From: Schistocerca nitens
Taxonomy: Eukaryota > Arthropoda > Insecta > Orthoptera > Acrididae
Direction: 5' to 3'
DNA: 64,000 nucleotides
Assembly (NCBI RefSeq): GCF_023898315.1
Contig: NC_064616.1
Span: forward strand, 646,346,974 to 646,410,973
Part shown: in pieces, positions 1 through 11,714 of the stretch
How positions within the stretch are numbered: position 1 is the stretch's first letter
How the letters are laid out: each line of letters opens with the position of its first letter
Translations under genes and position numbers: made by a program
The notes under the pieces: model-generated
The model's input: only the letters and a program-made list of their open reading frames with translations
Told to the model about the DNA's origin: nothing
Database searches by the model: none

Positions 1-210
1 TTGTTGTATGAGAGTATTGATTTAGATCTGACTGCCATAAAGAGCAGTGTCTTCTGGTACCCATTGTGTATAGTCAAACGACTGGACTACAGAGGGCTTA
101 GAGGACGTGCAACACAGCTGTGCTATGTTGGTTGCCAACAGCCAGGTGCTGCTTGCACATCTGAATCCATGGGTGGTTCACTTTTTGTGCTGTTGAGTGT
201 ACATATCCGG

Positions 211-1270
211 CGTTGTATGCTTTTTGGGTTTCACAAGGTCAGTAACGCAACAGCTGCTACCAAGAACATCTGTGATATTTATCCAAATGCACTAGACGAC
301 TGTAAATGCCAAATACTAAGTTCAAATCTGACAATTTTGATCTTTGCGACTTTTATCAATTAGGACAACCAACAACTTAAGACAATGATATCTTAAGGGC
401 GTGTTGTGTGACGTCCTTAGGTTAGTTAGGTTTAAGTAGTTCTAAGTTCTAGGGGACTGATGACCATAGATGTTAAGTCCCATAGTGCTCAGAGCCATTT
501 GAACCATCTTAAGGGCGGAAGTGGAAGCAGATTTATCTCAGACAATCGAGGAACCATCAAACACTCTTAACCAGCTTTCTTCGACCATCCAACAGCATTT
601 CAGCAGATTGATATAGTCAAACAATGCTAGCCGATCCACCACATCCAACTTACTGCTTGAGGGGCACAACACAGAAGCGTTTTTTGACCGCTCGATCACC
701 GGAAACGAAAACTGGGTCCTCTCTGACGATCAAAAATGCAATCAGTGGATGTCTCTAAATGAATCGCCACGAAGCACAGCTAATCCAGGTTTACACCCCA
801 AAGAGGCGCTTTTATGTTTGGTGGAGTATTCATGGGATCAGACATTTTGAAGTGCTGAAACACGGATAAACTATGAATGCAGCACTTTACTGTTAACAAC
901 TGCACCGAGTAATTAATTGAATAGTGTTCAGCAGTTGTCAACAGAAAATGATTTATTATGCAACGCGATAACGCAAGATCGCACCGCGCAAGACGACCCC
1001 TGGAAAAAAATTAATAAATAGGGCAGGACGTATTGCATAACACAACATACTCGCACGGTATTGCGGCATCGGATTTCTGTTGATTCCGATCGCTACAACA
1101 TTTTCTAAGTGGCGAAAAATGTGAAACTTTGCATAGTCTCCAAAATGCCATCTTCAGGCATTTTGCTCAAAAAGAAGTTGATTTTTGTTGACCTGGCACC
1201 GAGAATTTCCACAGTAAATGGTAACAGATTGTTCATAATGATGGTGATTACGGTACATCACTGACTAAAA
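211..1270 (+). pseudogene. mariner-family transposase relic, split by a SINE
   Basis: A decayed mariner transposase reads on the plus strand. The N-terminal part (about 216-400) resembles the mariner helix-turn-helix start. After the SINE at 401-505 and one copy of its duplication are set aside, the frame resumes with AEVEADLSQTIEEPSNTLNQ. The catalytic-core block follows at about 690-830 (NWVLSDD, then SPRSTANPGLHPKEALLC), which is the usual mariner order. The C-terminal block at about 1140-1250 is in another frame (FAQKEVDFC ... NDGDY). Several frameshifts and stops exclude function. The element probably ends near 1338, but no terminal repeat is certain. Family assignment is from motif recognition. 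Confidence 0.8.
401..505 (+). mobile_element. 5'-truncated SINE tail with 11-bp TSD
   Basis: This is the 3' part of a tRNA-derived SINE; the tRNA-like head is missing. It is flanked by the exact direct repeat ATCTTAAGGGC at 390-400 and 506-516, the hallmark of target-primed insertion. It lies inside the mariner relic, so it is younger. The same tail recurs at 22812-23013, 37536-37734 and 42577-42634. Confidence 0.9.
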
Positions 1271-1339
1271 ACTTATTAACAATTTATCTGTTTGAATTTA
1301 ATATATAAAAACGGCGTTACTTTCCGGTCCTCCTAATAC

Positions 1340-3335
1340 AACAGAACGATATCGAAATTTAATTTATATGTGTAAGCTGACATGGCAAAGCTTTCGAGGC
1401 TACAAGAACTCGCGGGCAGGCTAGCAAGGGACGCGATCACTACGGTATATTTCGTCGCGACTTTGAAGACATCGCTTATACACTAGTAGAACAATGAAAG
1501 TGGGCTGTCTTATTGTGAGCCATATCCTTGCGACCCATCCACACACTGGTATTCCAAACAAACGACGCCGCTCAGGTAGTACTTGTAGGTGACACGCCTG
1601 AAATTTAGCCACTGACGCCAAAAAGAACATCTGCAGCGACTCACAGTAACGCACGCCCTGTAATAGCAGGAAACCTCAATTATACCATTCTTCGACATCA
1701 ACGATGAAAAGTGCGACTAGAGCCCCGCTCCTGCTGTCGAGGAACGTAGGGTGTAGCGGACAATTCAGCGTGAAAACACTCCTAGCAACAGCAGACATAA
1801 AGATTTTCGAAGATTGTCAAATTGGCTTCCGGCGGTGGAAGTGGAGCTCTCTCACTGCTTACAGGCAGCCCTTCCACAGTACAGAGACAAGACCTGAAAG
1901 GAACTTAGTTTATTGTGTTATTGTACATGTATTTCATATTGTACATGTTTACAATTTGTACGAGATATCATGTCAGTGTTGTGCACCGCATGCTTGTCCA
2001 TGAATACTATGTGCTGCTTCTTTGGTGAGCTTGACGTCAATGTGATAGTAAATGCAAATCTAGTTTCCTTTCACTTGTCTCAGCACGTAAAGGTAAATAC
2101 AGTTCGTTCATACATCCGACAGGTCCACACATGTACATCGGAGTGCCACATAATGTAATGTGACTACTGTTCCAGCAACGAGTGATGATACACATAATAA
2201 TGGCATACTTAATACCCGCACAAATTCCGCTACCTGAAGCACACACTGGACGATGAGAAGCATTGTCAACAATATTTCCCTCATGGCTTCTCTAGTTTCT
2301 GCAATACCATTATGATGAATCTCATCGTGGTTTGTACAGAATGTGCTCACGGCTAGGCAAGTTGCTTCATCAGAAGCCTATTCTCCACTTTGTAGTTGGA
2401 GATAGCAGATATGCTTTGTGCTGCCGAGCTCAGACGTGGCATACGGTCTGCTGTTCTGTGTTTGAAACTTCAAACCACAGCAATAAAACCTTACACTCAA
2501 AGTATAATGAACGGGAGAAAGTCTTTCATCAACGTTTTTTTCAATTTTCTCAGCACACGGTCCTGCAGTTCTCTAGGAGCGGGTTGAAAAAAATTGTTCT
2601 TCTGGAATACCAGTATGTCAAGTCACTCTTTAACTTCTCGTGGATGTCTATGTCAGTGTTGAAGTCGTAATAGATGGAAGACTAGGTCAATTGAACGGAA
2701 GTTAAAGAAAACAAGTTCATGACCTTTTTAAAGGCAAACTTCAGTATTCATCCAATATAATCTACAGAAGCACGAAAAACATAAAGAGGATGTTTGGACG
2801 GATAGTTGAGGTCTTTTCCTCCTGAATAAGAGATTGATATCATGATCACTGAGACACCACAACTGGTTGTAGAAAATGAACATCACTCCATTGACAGGCG
2901 AAACACAAAATCCTGTAACCAGTTCCTCACATTCATTAAACACTTACTATCGTGCACTTTTTATTTCTGTGTACAGTGGTTTTGGCACGAGTTGCCTAAT
3001 TCTTACAAGATTTTTTAACAGATAGTTATGTCCTTACAATTATTCATGCATATCAATTTGACAAAACATAATGGAAAGAGAAACTTGGAATAGGGTGCAG
3101 CAGTCTCTGACTGACATACAAAATTTGAATAATTCTTTCCACCATTTATTTAAGGTTTCCATACAACACTTGCAAAACTCTTTATTTTACTGAGTGACAA
3201 CCGTCACATATGAAGACAGACTTAGTTAACTCATCATGTTTGAATCACATAATCCTCTTCAGAATTTTTTGTTCATTTTTTATTTTTATGTATTTATTCA
3301 AGCAATAAATCTGTACAGATTATGGAATGCTATTT
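1340..3335. other. unassigned intergenic sequence
   Basis: I recognise no gene, RNA or repeat here. Open frames are short (up to about 112 codons), overlap on both strands and show no family motif. Confidence 0.5.
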
Positions 3336-3348
3336 GCACGCGCATGTG

Positions 3349-3384
<36 letters not shown>
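3336..3384. repeat. (GC/CA)n alternating purine-pyrimidine microsatellite
   Basis: A run of alternating CG/GC dinucleotides passes directly into about fifteen CA units. Alternating purine-pyrimidine tracts of this kind can adopt Z-DNA; that is general knowledge, not shown here. Confidence 0.9.
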
Positions 3385-3386
<2 letters not shown>

Positions 3387-4418
3387 TTACATGTAACAAC
3401 AAAATTTATTTTAATATTACAGTAAATTCCTTCTATTTGATCTTACCTTAGTAGCAGTAGCAGTTTTGGCATACCCTTACTTCAGATATGTGTACTTCAC
3501 ATGCTTTAAAAATTCTGCCACTGAATAGAAGCAGTGATTTAATAATAGGAAATTCTTACTTATCAATGTTTATGGGTTGTGACTACCATGGCAGAACCTG
3601 AAGATTTCTTATCATAACACGGGAATAACTTGCTGTCTTTAATTCTTGTTGCTTGTATCACTGTGCGGCAGTACAGCACTTCCTGGTATGTTGAGAGCTT
3701 TTTCAGCACTGCATTGGTGTTTATCAATTCTAAGTTATCAATATCCTTCGCAGAGCTTGTCAGCAGGTCTGGTAAACTTGCGAGTAAGTTGGGATTTCCC
3801 AGTGAGCTTTCTCCAATTATAAGCAGTATTGCCACAAGAGGCAATGAACGAGGCAGAGCAAATGGAGCAGGTGGTCAACTAATGGGAACAGAACTGGCCA
3901 GGAGATATGGAATTACTGGCTAGAGTGCTATGAATGGTATTAATAAATAAAAGGGAAATGATAACACACATTTAATGAAAAAGTGCAAACAAACTTCCTC
4001 ACTGCTTGGTGTTGTACAATTTATGTGTCACATAGAGCAGAATTTTGTCTGAGAATACTACTGTTTTTGTAATTAGGTAATATATTATGTTGAGACAGAG
4101 CCAAAGGTGAAACTTATCAGATCAGTGGGTAATCTCTAGACTTGGGGTTGAATTCTCAGTCAGTCCTGGAATTTTTTTCTCTTACTTACCATTTCTTCAA
4201 AGTGGCTTAAGTCACTTCTATGATTGGAAGAAGGCAAAGGAATACCAGGGGCAACAGGACTGTGCTTAATAGAGCAGTATTGTGTTCAAACTGACTTCCA
4301 CAATGAGGACAGCTTTATCTTTTCATGTCAAACGAAGATCAGATGGATAGTTGTTTTAAAAAGCAGAGGCGATGACAAATTTTTAATGGCTTGAGTGTCA
4401 AGCTCTTAAGGGTATCTA
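3385..4418. other. unassigned sequence
   Basis: No recognised gene. A 93-codon minus-strand frame at 3563-3844 has no motif I know and an equally long frame opposite it. A decayed tRNA-like (box B-like) stretch may lie near 4140-4180 but is too diverged to call. Confidence 0.4.
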
Positions 4419-5840
4419 CACTCCTGGAAATTGAAATAAGAACACCGTGAATTCATTGTCCCAGGAAGGGGAAACTTTATTGACACATTCCTGGGGTCAG
4501 ATACATCACATGATCACACTGACAGAACCACAGGCACATAGACACAGGCAAGAGAGCATGCACAATGTCGGCACTAGTACAGTGTATATCCACCTTTCGC
4601 AGCAATGCAGGCTGCTATTCTCCCATGGAGACGATCGTAGAGATGCTGGATGTAGTCCTGTGGAACGGCTTGCCATGCCATTTCCACCTGGTGCCTCAGT
4701 TGGACCAGCGTTCGTGCTGGACGTGCAGACCGCGTGAGACGACGCTTCATCCAGTCCCAAACATGCTCAATGGGGGACAGATCCGGAGATCTTGCTGGCC
4801 AGGGTAGTTGACTTACACCTTCTAGAGCACGTTGGGTGGCACGGGATACATGCGGACGTGCATTGTCCTGTTGGAACAGCAAGTTCCCTTGCCGGTCTAG
4901 GAATGGTAGAACGATGGGTTCGATGACGGTTTGGATGTACCGTGCACTATTCAGTGTCCCCTCGACGATCACCAGTGGTGTACGGCCAGTGTAGGAGATC
5001 GCTCCCCACACCATGATGCCGGGTGTTGGCCCTGTGTGCCTCAGTCGTATGCAGTCCTGATTGTGGCGCTCACCTGCACGGCGCCAAACACGCATACGAC
5101 CATCATTGGCACCAAGGCAGAAGCGACTCTCATCGCTGAAGACGACACGTCTCCATTCGTCCCTCCATTCACGCCTGTCGCGACACCACTGGAGGCGGGC
5201 TGCACGATGTTGGGGCGTGAGCGGAAGACGGCCTAACGGTGTGCGGGACCGTAGCCCAGCTTCATGGAGACGGTTGCGAATGGTCCTCGCCGATACCCCA
5301 GGAGCAACAGTGTCCTTAATTTGCTGGGAAGTGGCGGTGCGGTCCCCTACGGCACTGCGTAGGATCCTACGGTCTTGGCGTGCATCCGTGCGTCGCTGCG
5401 GTCCGGTCCCAGGTCGACGGGCACGTGCACCTTCCGCCGACCACTGGCGACAACATCGATGTACTGTGGAGACCTCACGCCCCACGTGTTGAGCAATTCG
5501 GCGGTACGTCCACCCGGCCTCCCGCATGCCCACTATACGCCCTCACTCAAAGTCCGTCAACTGCACATACGGTTCACGTCCACGCTGTCGCGGCATGCTA
5601 CCAGTGTTAAAGACTGCGATGGAGCTCCGTATGCCACGGCAAACTGGCTGACACTGACGGCGGCGGTGCACAAATGCTGCGCAGCTAGCGCCATTCGACG
5701 GCCAACACCGCGGTTCCTGGTGTGTCCGCTGTGCCGTGCGTGTGATCATTGCTTGTACAGCCCTCTCGCAGTGTCCAGAGCAAGTATGGTGGGTCTGACA
5801 CACCGGTGTCAATGTGTTCTTTTTTCCATTTCCAGGAGTG
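4419..5840 (-). mobile_element. Tc1-like DNA transposon, copy 1 (1422 bp, complete ends)
   Basis: A full-length Tc1/mariner-superfamily element. Terminal inverted repeats of about 27 bp lie at 4419-4445 and 5814-5840, both beginning CACTCCTGGAAAT inward, with two mismatches. TA dinucleotides at 4417-4418 and 5841-5842 are the expected TSD. A collinear second copy lies at 50396-51817 at a constant offset of 45977 bp, so there are no indels between them. I noticed roughly twenty substitutions. Insertion therefore looks recent relative to the other transposons here. Confidence 0.95.
4574..5596 (-). pseudogene. Tc1-like transposase with nonsense codon 18
   Basis: The frame starts at the ATG at 5596 (MPRQRGREPY) and has 340 codons, the usual length for Tc1 transposases. 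Codon 18, Arg in the sister copy, is TGA here (5543-5545); the change is CGA to TGA, a typical CpG transition. The rest is open to 4574. It keeps two helix-turn-helix regions (about residues 15-55 and 100-140) and the catalytic triad (D in FSDESRF, D in QQDNARPH, E in SPIEHVWD). An internal Met (codon 24, 5533) could restart translation but would lose part of the first DNA-binding helix. Mobilisation in trans is possible because the ends are intact. Confidence 0.9.
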
Positions 5841-7095
5841 TATTTAAGGTAAACAGCTGTAAGAAGTGCATGTGAAGTGTACTGACAATGTAATACGTCA
5901 TTGACCAAGTCTGCATATAGTTTTATTACTTGACAATAGATCATCATGTTTTGATGAATTAGTAGCTTCCAAGTATTTTACTTTTGTACTGTCCCAAGCA
6001 GTTCTGCATTTGGAACAGCACTATAAGTCACATATTTCGTCTCTGTCTGAGCAGACTCTCAAATTTTGAAAACACTATATTTACTAGGCACATGCGTTTC
6101 CAGCCATAGTGTGGAAAAATACATTGATTTCCACGGATTATTCTTTGCAGTATGGCCCCTTATAACATATGCCTTATTGTTTTTGTGTGTCTACCTTAGT
6201 CACTCCTTTGCTGGGGTCTTATTTGGTTTTCACACTGTTGTTTGATCTGACAATTTTCTGCACATGATGTATAATCCAGTAAGGTAGAGTAAGTAATTTG
6301 CTGTAGGGTATTTTTAATAGTTATCATTTATTATTTTGTCCATAGGTCATACTTCATAATGATATTAGACATGTGTCAGTAATAAATAACAATTTTTTAA
6401 TGATGTTAACAGATAATTAGTAGTAATGCACTGTGATGATACATGCTGGCAGCCTTCATTAATTTATGTAACAGTCTTGCATATATAAGGATAGTCTACA
6501 AAGTTATATCTTTTTACAGTATTGCTGAATATGCTAAAATACATTTATACAAACTGAAAACTAGTTTTTTATGTCATGTATGTGTAGCCACACTGCTCAA
6601 AATATTTAGATATTTAAACATACCAAAAACTTATTTAAATCATATTTGCACCAAACACATGTACTCTATATGTTCTCTTCTGTATTTTTAGCACTACACT
6701 TTGTTTTCCTTTTCTTTCTTTCAGTAAATTTGCTTTCACATGAAAAAGTTCGTTTTTTTTACTCCATTTCCAGCTTTATGTTAACATTCGTCCTTTGGAT
6801 GTGCCTGTAAGTACTACTTCATCTAATACCAATATACAGTTCCTTCACTTTTCTTTTGAAGGTGCTTAGTTCCTGTACACTCTTTGTGCTAAGTGATATT
6901 CTGTAATAAAATAAGCTACCTGAATTTTTTGGGTCCCTATTAGTCATTTGCAGTCCTCGGCTTCACACGTGGTAATTTTCTATAGTTCTTGTGTTGATGT
7001 CATGAAAATCTATGTTTAGAAATGCTGTACAATTTGACATTAAACGAAGTTTTGTCTCAGATATGTACAAATTTTGTGCACTTAATATTTTAAAT
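5841..7095. other. AT-rich unassigned sequence
   Basis: No recognised gene or repeat. The 82-codon plus-strand frame at 6443-6691 has no motif I recognise. Confidence 0.5.
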
Positions 7096-7099
7096 TCTT

Positions 7100-9960
7100 T
7101 CAATTCGGTTTGCAGGATACCCATGGTATTTTTTCTATGCATCTGTTGACTTTCTTTTTAAGTGTTAAAATTCTCTGAATGTGTACATCTGATGTTCCTC
7201 CCGATATTAGTATACAGTACAACATGTGTGGGAAGATAAGTCTATAGCACGATTTAGCAAAACTTGTGTGTCCACTGTACAGCACACTTTTTCTTTAAGA
7301 ATGTATTTGTACTTATTTTTGAAGAGATCTTACCAATGTGCTTTCCCCAAGTCAGAAATTTGTCCACCTCTATTGCAAGAAACGTATTAAAGTTCACTTT
7401 CTAAGACTGCATCCCAAATTCTCAGAATAAAGTCCTCTGAGCTGTTAGTTCTGTTTGTTTAAAATTATGTGTGTATTGTTTTCTTCTTGTTGATCAATCT
7501 ATTATTTTCTCTAAAATACCATACCGCCATTTTCACATTCTCACCACCTCTCTTTCATTACATACCAATAAAGTTGTGTCATCAGTCTACATAATACCAT
7601 TTACTGCAGTGGGCATATTATTTATATACAAGATAAAGAACAGAAGTCCTTGTATTGAACCCTGAGCTATGCCATATTTTACCTGCAGAAAATCAGAGTA
7701 CCAGTACACATTCTTCATTGTATTTCTAGATTTATGTTTTATTTCAACATAATGTTTACTGTTTTCAACAAACATTTTTATAATATCTGGAGCTTTTCCT
7801 CTTATAGCATAGCAGTTCAGTTTATAACAGATGCAACCGAAAGTTTCTGAAAGGTATGAATATACACTATATACTTTCTTTTGATGATCAAGGGCCTCAG
7901 TGATGTGTGTTATGAAGTTCACCACTGCGGTCTTAGTGGATCTCCCATTTCTATACCCATTTATGCTGTTTTATTTCTCTATGAAGTTTATAATTCTACC
8001 TTTAATAACTACTTCTACTGTTTTAAGCAGAACAGTTGTGGTGGTCAATAGTTTCCTGGATCTCCTTTCTCCCCACCTTTATATACTGTCACTACATTGG
8101 CCCTTTTTAAACATTTTGGGAATAGTCCTTCCTTCATCACTAAATTTATCAGGGATGTCAGAAGCTTTGCTCTATATCTAGCACAATTTTCTACAATATG
8201 CCATACATACCCTATGTATCTTTATATTTTAGTGCTACAGTTACTTTTGAAACTTCCAAACCACTCTTTTGGGACTTTCCATGCTGTTTTGTACTGTTAT
8301 GTTTTGTTTTAGGAATTTCTTCTCTATAACTACGTAGTACTAACTGAAAATATTACACACCTGTTGTGGATCTGTCACTTCTTTCCTGTCCATTGTCAAT
8401 ATTATATTTGTATCTTTTAAGGCAATTGACTCTTTTCTGCCCTCATTTATGTAGTTCCAGACTTTCAGAGATGTTAAAAGAATTTTTCATTTCAAGTTTT
8501 TGCACCTGTAAGCCTCATGACTGTCCTGTCCTTTATTTTTCTGGTAGTTTTCATAGAGCTCAATCAGTTCATCTCTTGCTTTTTTAATATCTAGGTGTAG
8601 CTATTTTTTATTTCATTGACCCCTAATAGTTCAGCATATTTTTGGGCAAGCAATGCCTATGTGGTGTCTAAATACATCACAGAAAGATTCCCATCTCTTT
8701 TCTACACAGGTATATAGGTACACATAATCCCACTTTTCAGCTTTTAGCAAAGTTTTTAGCCTACTCAAACTTCCAACTTTAGTTTGTCTAAATTTAGCCA
8801 CTATGTTGTCCTCACTATTCAATTATGTGTCCAAAATGGTCTGTAATAACAGTATTTACAACCTGAACCTTTTGCCTGACAATAGGTATGTTTGAGGGAA
8901 CATGGTCTATTAATGCACTTGATATTTCTGTATATCTTGTTGGACTTTTTACATTAAACTGGAGATTGTTTGTCATCATAATGTCATGAAAACATCTTGT
9001 GCAGCCACTACCTTTCAGCATATATGTAGTTAAGTCACCTGCTATTATTAAAAAAATTCATTTATTTGTGATTTTATGCAGCAACACATCAACTTGGAAT
9101 TTTTACATGAAACTGGAGATTGTTTGTCATCATAATGTCATGAAAACATCTTGTGCAGCCACTACCTTTCAGCATATATGTAGTTAAGTCACCTGCTATT
9201 ATTACAAAAATTCATTTATTTGTGATTTTATGCAGCAACACATCAATTTCCAATAAAAGTTTTCAATGCTTGAACTAGGGGATTGATATATTCCTATTAA
9301 ACGGCATTTTTCATCCATGAACTTCATTTGTGCTGCTGCTGCTTCAAAGCAAAAATCTGTGCAGTTTGAGATCTTTTGTGAATCACAGTTCCCTACTTTG
9401 CTGTCTATATATATTGCTATTCCCCCACTTTTATGTTCAGGTCTGCAATAATATGACTAAATTTTTGTATCATATTAGACTGAAGACCTTTAATTTTTTT
9501 CTCCTTTAAACCATGCTCTGTCGTTATGAAAATATGGGCTACTACAGCAGCTAATAACACTTCTAATTATTATAATTTGTTAGATGCATATTGTACATTT
9601 TGATGCAGTATTTTTAAACTGAAAGACTTTGGATCTATTGCTGTATTTGTTGTTGCTCTTTTTTCTTACCTTTGGGTACCAAACATTTTGGTCCTTGCAT
9701 GTGGGTTTCTTGTTCTGGGTGCTCCTTCCCATGGGTCCAGGTACTGCCCCAGCAGGTTTTTGACTGAAAATTATGTTTAAGTCATCTTTTTCCATGAAAA
9801 TTTTGCTTAGCTCGTCACATAAAAGTTTTTTCCTTCGAAATTTATGGAGCATCACAGTTTTGGTATGTAAACATTTGACCAGTTTACCTATATCCGCTAT
9901 TTTACATTTTCCAAATAAAGCACACATCTGTTTCCATTTAATGTTCATGTTTTGCATCTC
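7100..9960 (-). pseudogene. Decayed non-LTR retrotransposon (Jockey/CR1-type)
   Basis: Minus-strand remnants appear in element order. A basic-region fragment at 9580-9957 may be the end of ORF1. An endonuclease piece reads TTEHGLKE near 9520. An endonuclease C-terminal block at 8815-9021 includes FNVKSPTRYTEISSALIDHV and ITDHFGHIIE, typical of these apurinic-type endonucleases. A reverse transcriptase block at 7587-7925 includes YGIAQGSIQGLLFFILYINN, equivalent to the conserved VPQGSxLGPLLF motif. The copy is full of stops and frameshifts and carries a 154-bp tandem duplication. Clade assignment is tentative. Confidence 0.75.
8947..9254. repeat. 154-bp direct tandem duplication
   Basis: Two adjacent copies (about 8947-9100 and 9101-9254) are nearly identical; in the central part I see a single mismatch. 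It lies in the endonuclease part of the LINE relic. The low divergence suggests the duplication is much younger than the LINE insertion. Confidence 0.85.
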
Positions 9961-10219
9961 CTTGTTGAGACATAAATTTTATATTAGCTCATACCTGTGA
10001 AGTACTATTGTATTTTAAGATTTATTTACTTCTAAGAACTTTTTCAGGCTTGCTAAGCAATTTTGTGCCTTGTTTTCTGTGATGTCATTGCCAAAGGCAT
10101 GATTTACCTGAATGGTCATGTGTGAATAAGGAAATTCACAGAATTATTGCGAAACTTAAAAGTAGTTGTAGGCTATTCAGTAATGTGAAATTAATTGACT
10201 CAAGCACATTTGATAGAGA

Positions 10220-11714
10220 ATGTTTTTTGAAATCTCAAAAGACCAGCAAAGCTTGATGACCCTACTGGAAACATATAACATAAAAGCCACCATAGACTCT
10301 CCTACAAGAGTTACACCAACAACTAGCTCAACAATTGATCAGATATTAATAAACACAAATGTAAATCACAATTTCTGTGCCGGAAATCTTAATACTGGCT
10401 TCAGTGATCACTATGCACAGTTTATTGCTTTGCACACCCCAAGTGAAACAACTGAGAAAGAGGAACTTGTAAATGAAGCAAGGAAATTCACTAACAAACA
10501 AATAAACCTTTTTGTACAGAGAGTAAGTGAAGAAACTTGGTATGAAGTGTATACTTGTGAAAATACTAACAAAAAGTTTGAAAAATTCATGGAAATCTTC
10601 ATGTCATACATTGAAGCTGCATTTGCATTAAAAAAGCAAAAATGTCACCCTAACTTCAAAAAGAACAAATGGATTACAAAAGGTATTATAATATCTTGTG
10701 CAGAGAAAAGAAGATTATACGATATAGCAAAGACACAGAACATGCCTCGTGAATTTCATTTGTACCTGAAGAATTACAAGAGGATCCTCAAAAATGTTGT
10801 AAGGAAAGCTAAAACAATGGCAAATGACAAATACATTGAAAATTCAAAAAACAAATCTAAAGCTATATGGGAAGTTATAAAAAATCAAACAACAAGTGAA
10901 ACTAAACAATATAAAAATATGAACTTATGTTATGAAGGACAAATGATTTCTTGCCCAACAGAAATTGCAGGGACCTTCAACAAATATTTTGCAAACATAA
11001 GTGAACAGTTGGTGAGTGGACTGGAAGAACACAACAAAATATCACCTCTATCATGCAATAGTGTGAGAAATGTGTCTACATCTTTGTTCCTTTCACCCAC
11101 AAATTCTGAAGAAATTTTATCAGATATAAAAACCTTGAAAACAGGGTACTCATGTGGAATTGATGGAATACCAGATGCAATTATTAGAAAATGCTGTCTT
11201 GCCTTAGCTGAACCCTTGCCACATTTGTGCAACAGCTCACTGGCATCAGGAACCTTCCCTTCATGCTTAAAAACAGCAAAGCTGGAACCACTGTTCTAAA
11301 AAGGAAATCCAGAATGTGTTTCAAATTATAGACCAATAGCCCTACTGCCTGTATTTTCAAAAATTTTAGAAAAAGTGTTTTATAAAAGATTGTCTGATTT
11401 CCTAAATAAAAATAAAATTCTCTCTCCTTCACACCATGGCTTCAGGAAAGGCTATTCAACTGAAAGTGCAATATTTGAATTTATTAATGAAATCTATACT
11501 AAACTGGATGCAAGTGAGTTTGTGACAGGCATATGTCTTGATTTATCTAAAGCTTTTGATGTCATTGACCATAATGCCCTACTGCAGAAGCTTGACGAAT
11601 TAGGAATTAGAGGTATATCCAATCAGTGGCTCAAGACATACCTATATGGTCGCAAACAGGTGGTTGAAGTGCAATATACTGACCATAACAAAATCAGCTA
11701 CTACTATTCAGGAT
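10220..11714 (+). pseudogene. LINE A, 5' part: endonuclease end, linker and RT N-terminal half
   Basis: This is the 5'-truncated first part of a Jockey/CR1-type LINE ORF2. It starts in the endonuclease C-terminus (IDSPTRVTPTTSSTIDQILI, then GFSDHYAQF) and runs through the linker. RT blocks include NYRPIALLPVFSKILEK, HHGFRKGYSTESAI and LDLSKAFDVIDH, which holds the first catalytic Asp. One in-frame stop (TAA, 11297-11299) interrupts it. The frame continues across the RTE insertion: removing 11715-15011 plus one duplicated target leaves the phase unchanged. Once joined this way the ORF has only two nonsense codons. Confidence 0.9.
11703..11714. repeat. Target-site duplication, left copy
   Basis: ACTATTCAGGAT is repeated exactly at 15012-15023. 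The pair bounds the RTE insertion. Confidence 0.93.

Noticed and set aside
4506-4760. 84-codon minus-strand frame overlapping the Tc1 3' end (also 50483-50737)
   Set aside because: Different frame from the transposase, duplicated only with the element.
5061-5875. Long plus-strand frames across the Tc1 copies (also 51038-51837)
   Set aside because: Antisense to the transposase in GC-rich sequence; they recur in both copies only because the element is repeated.
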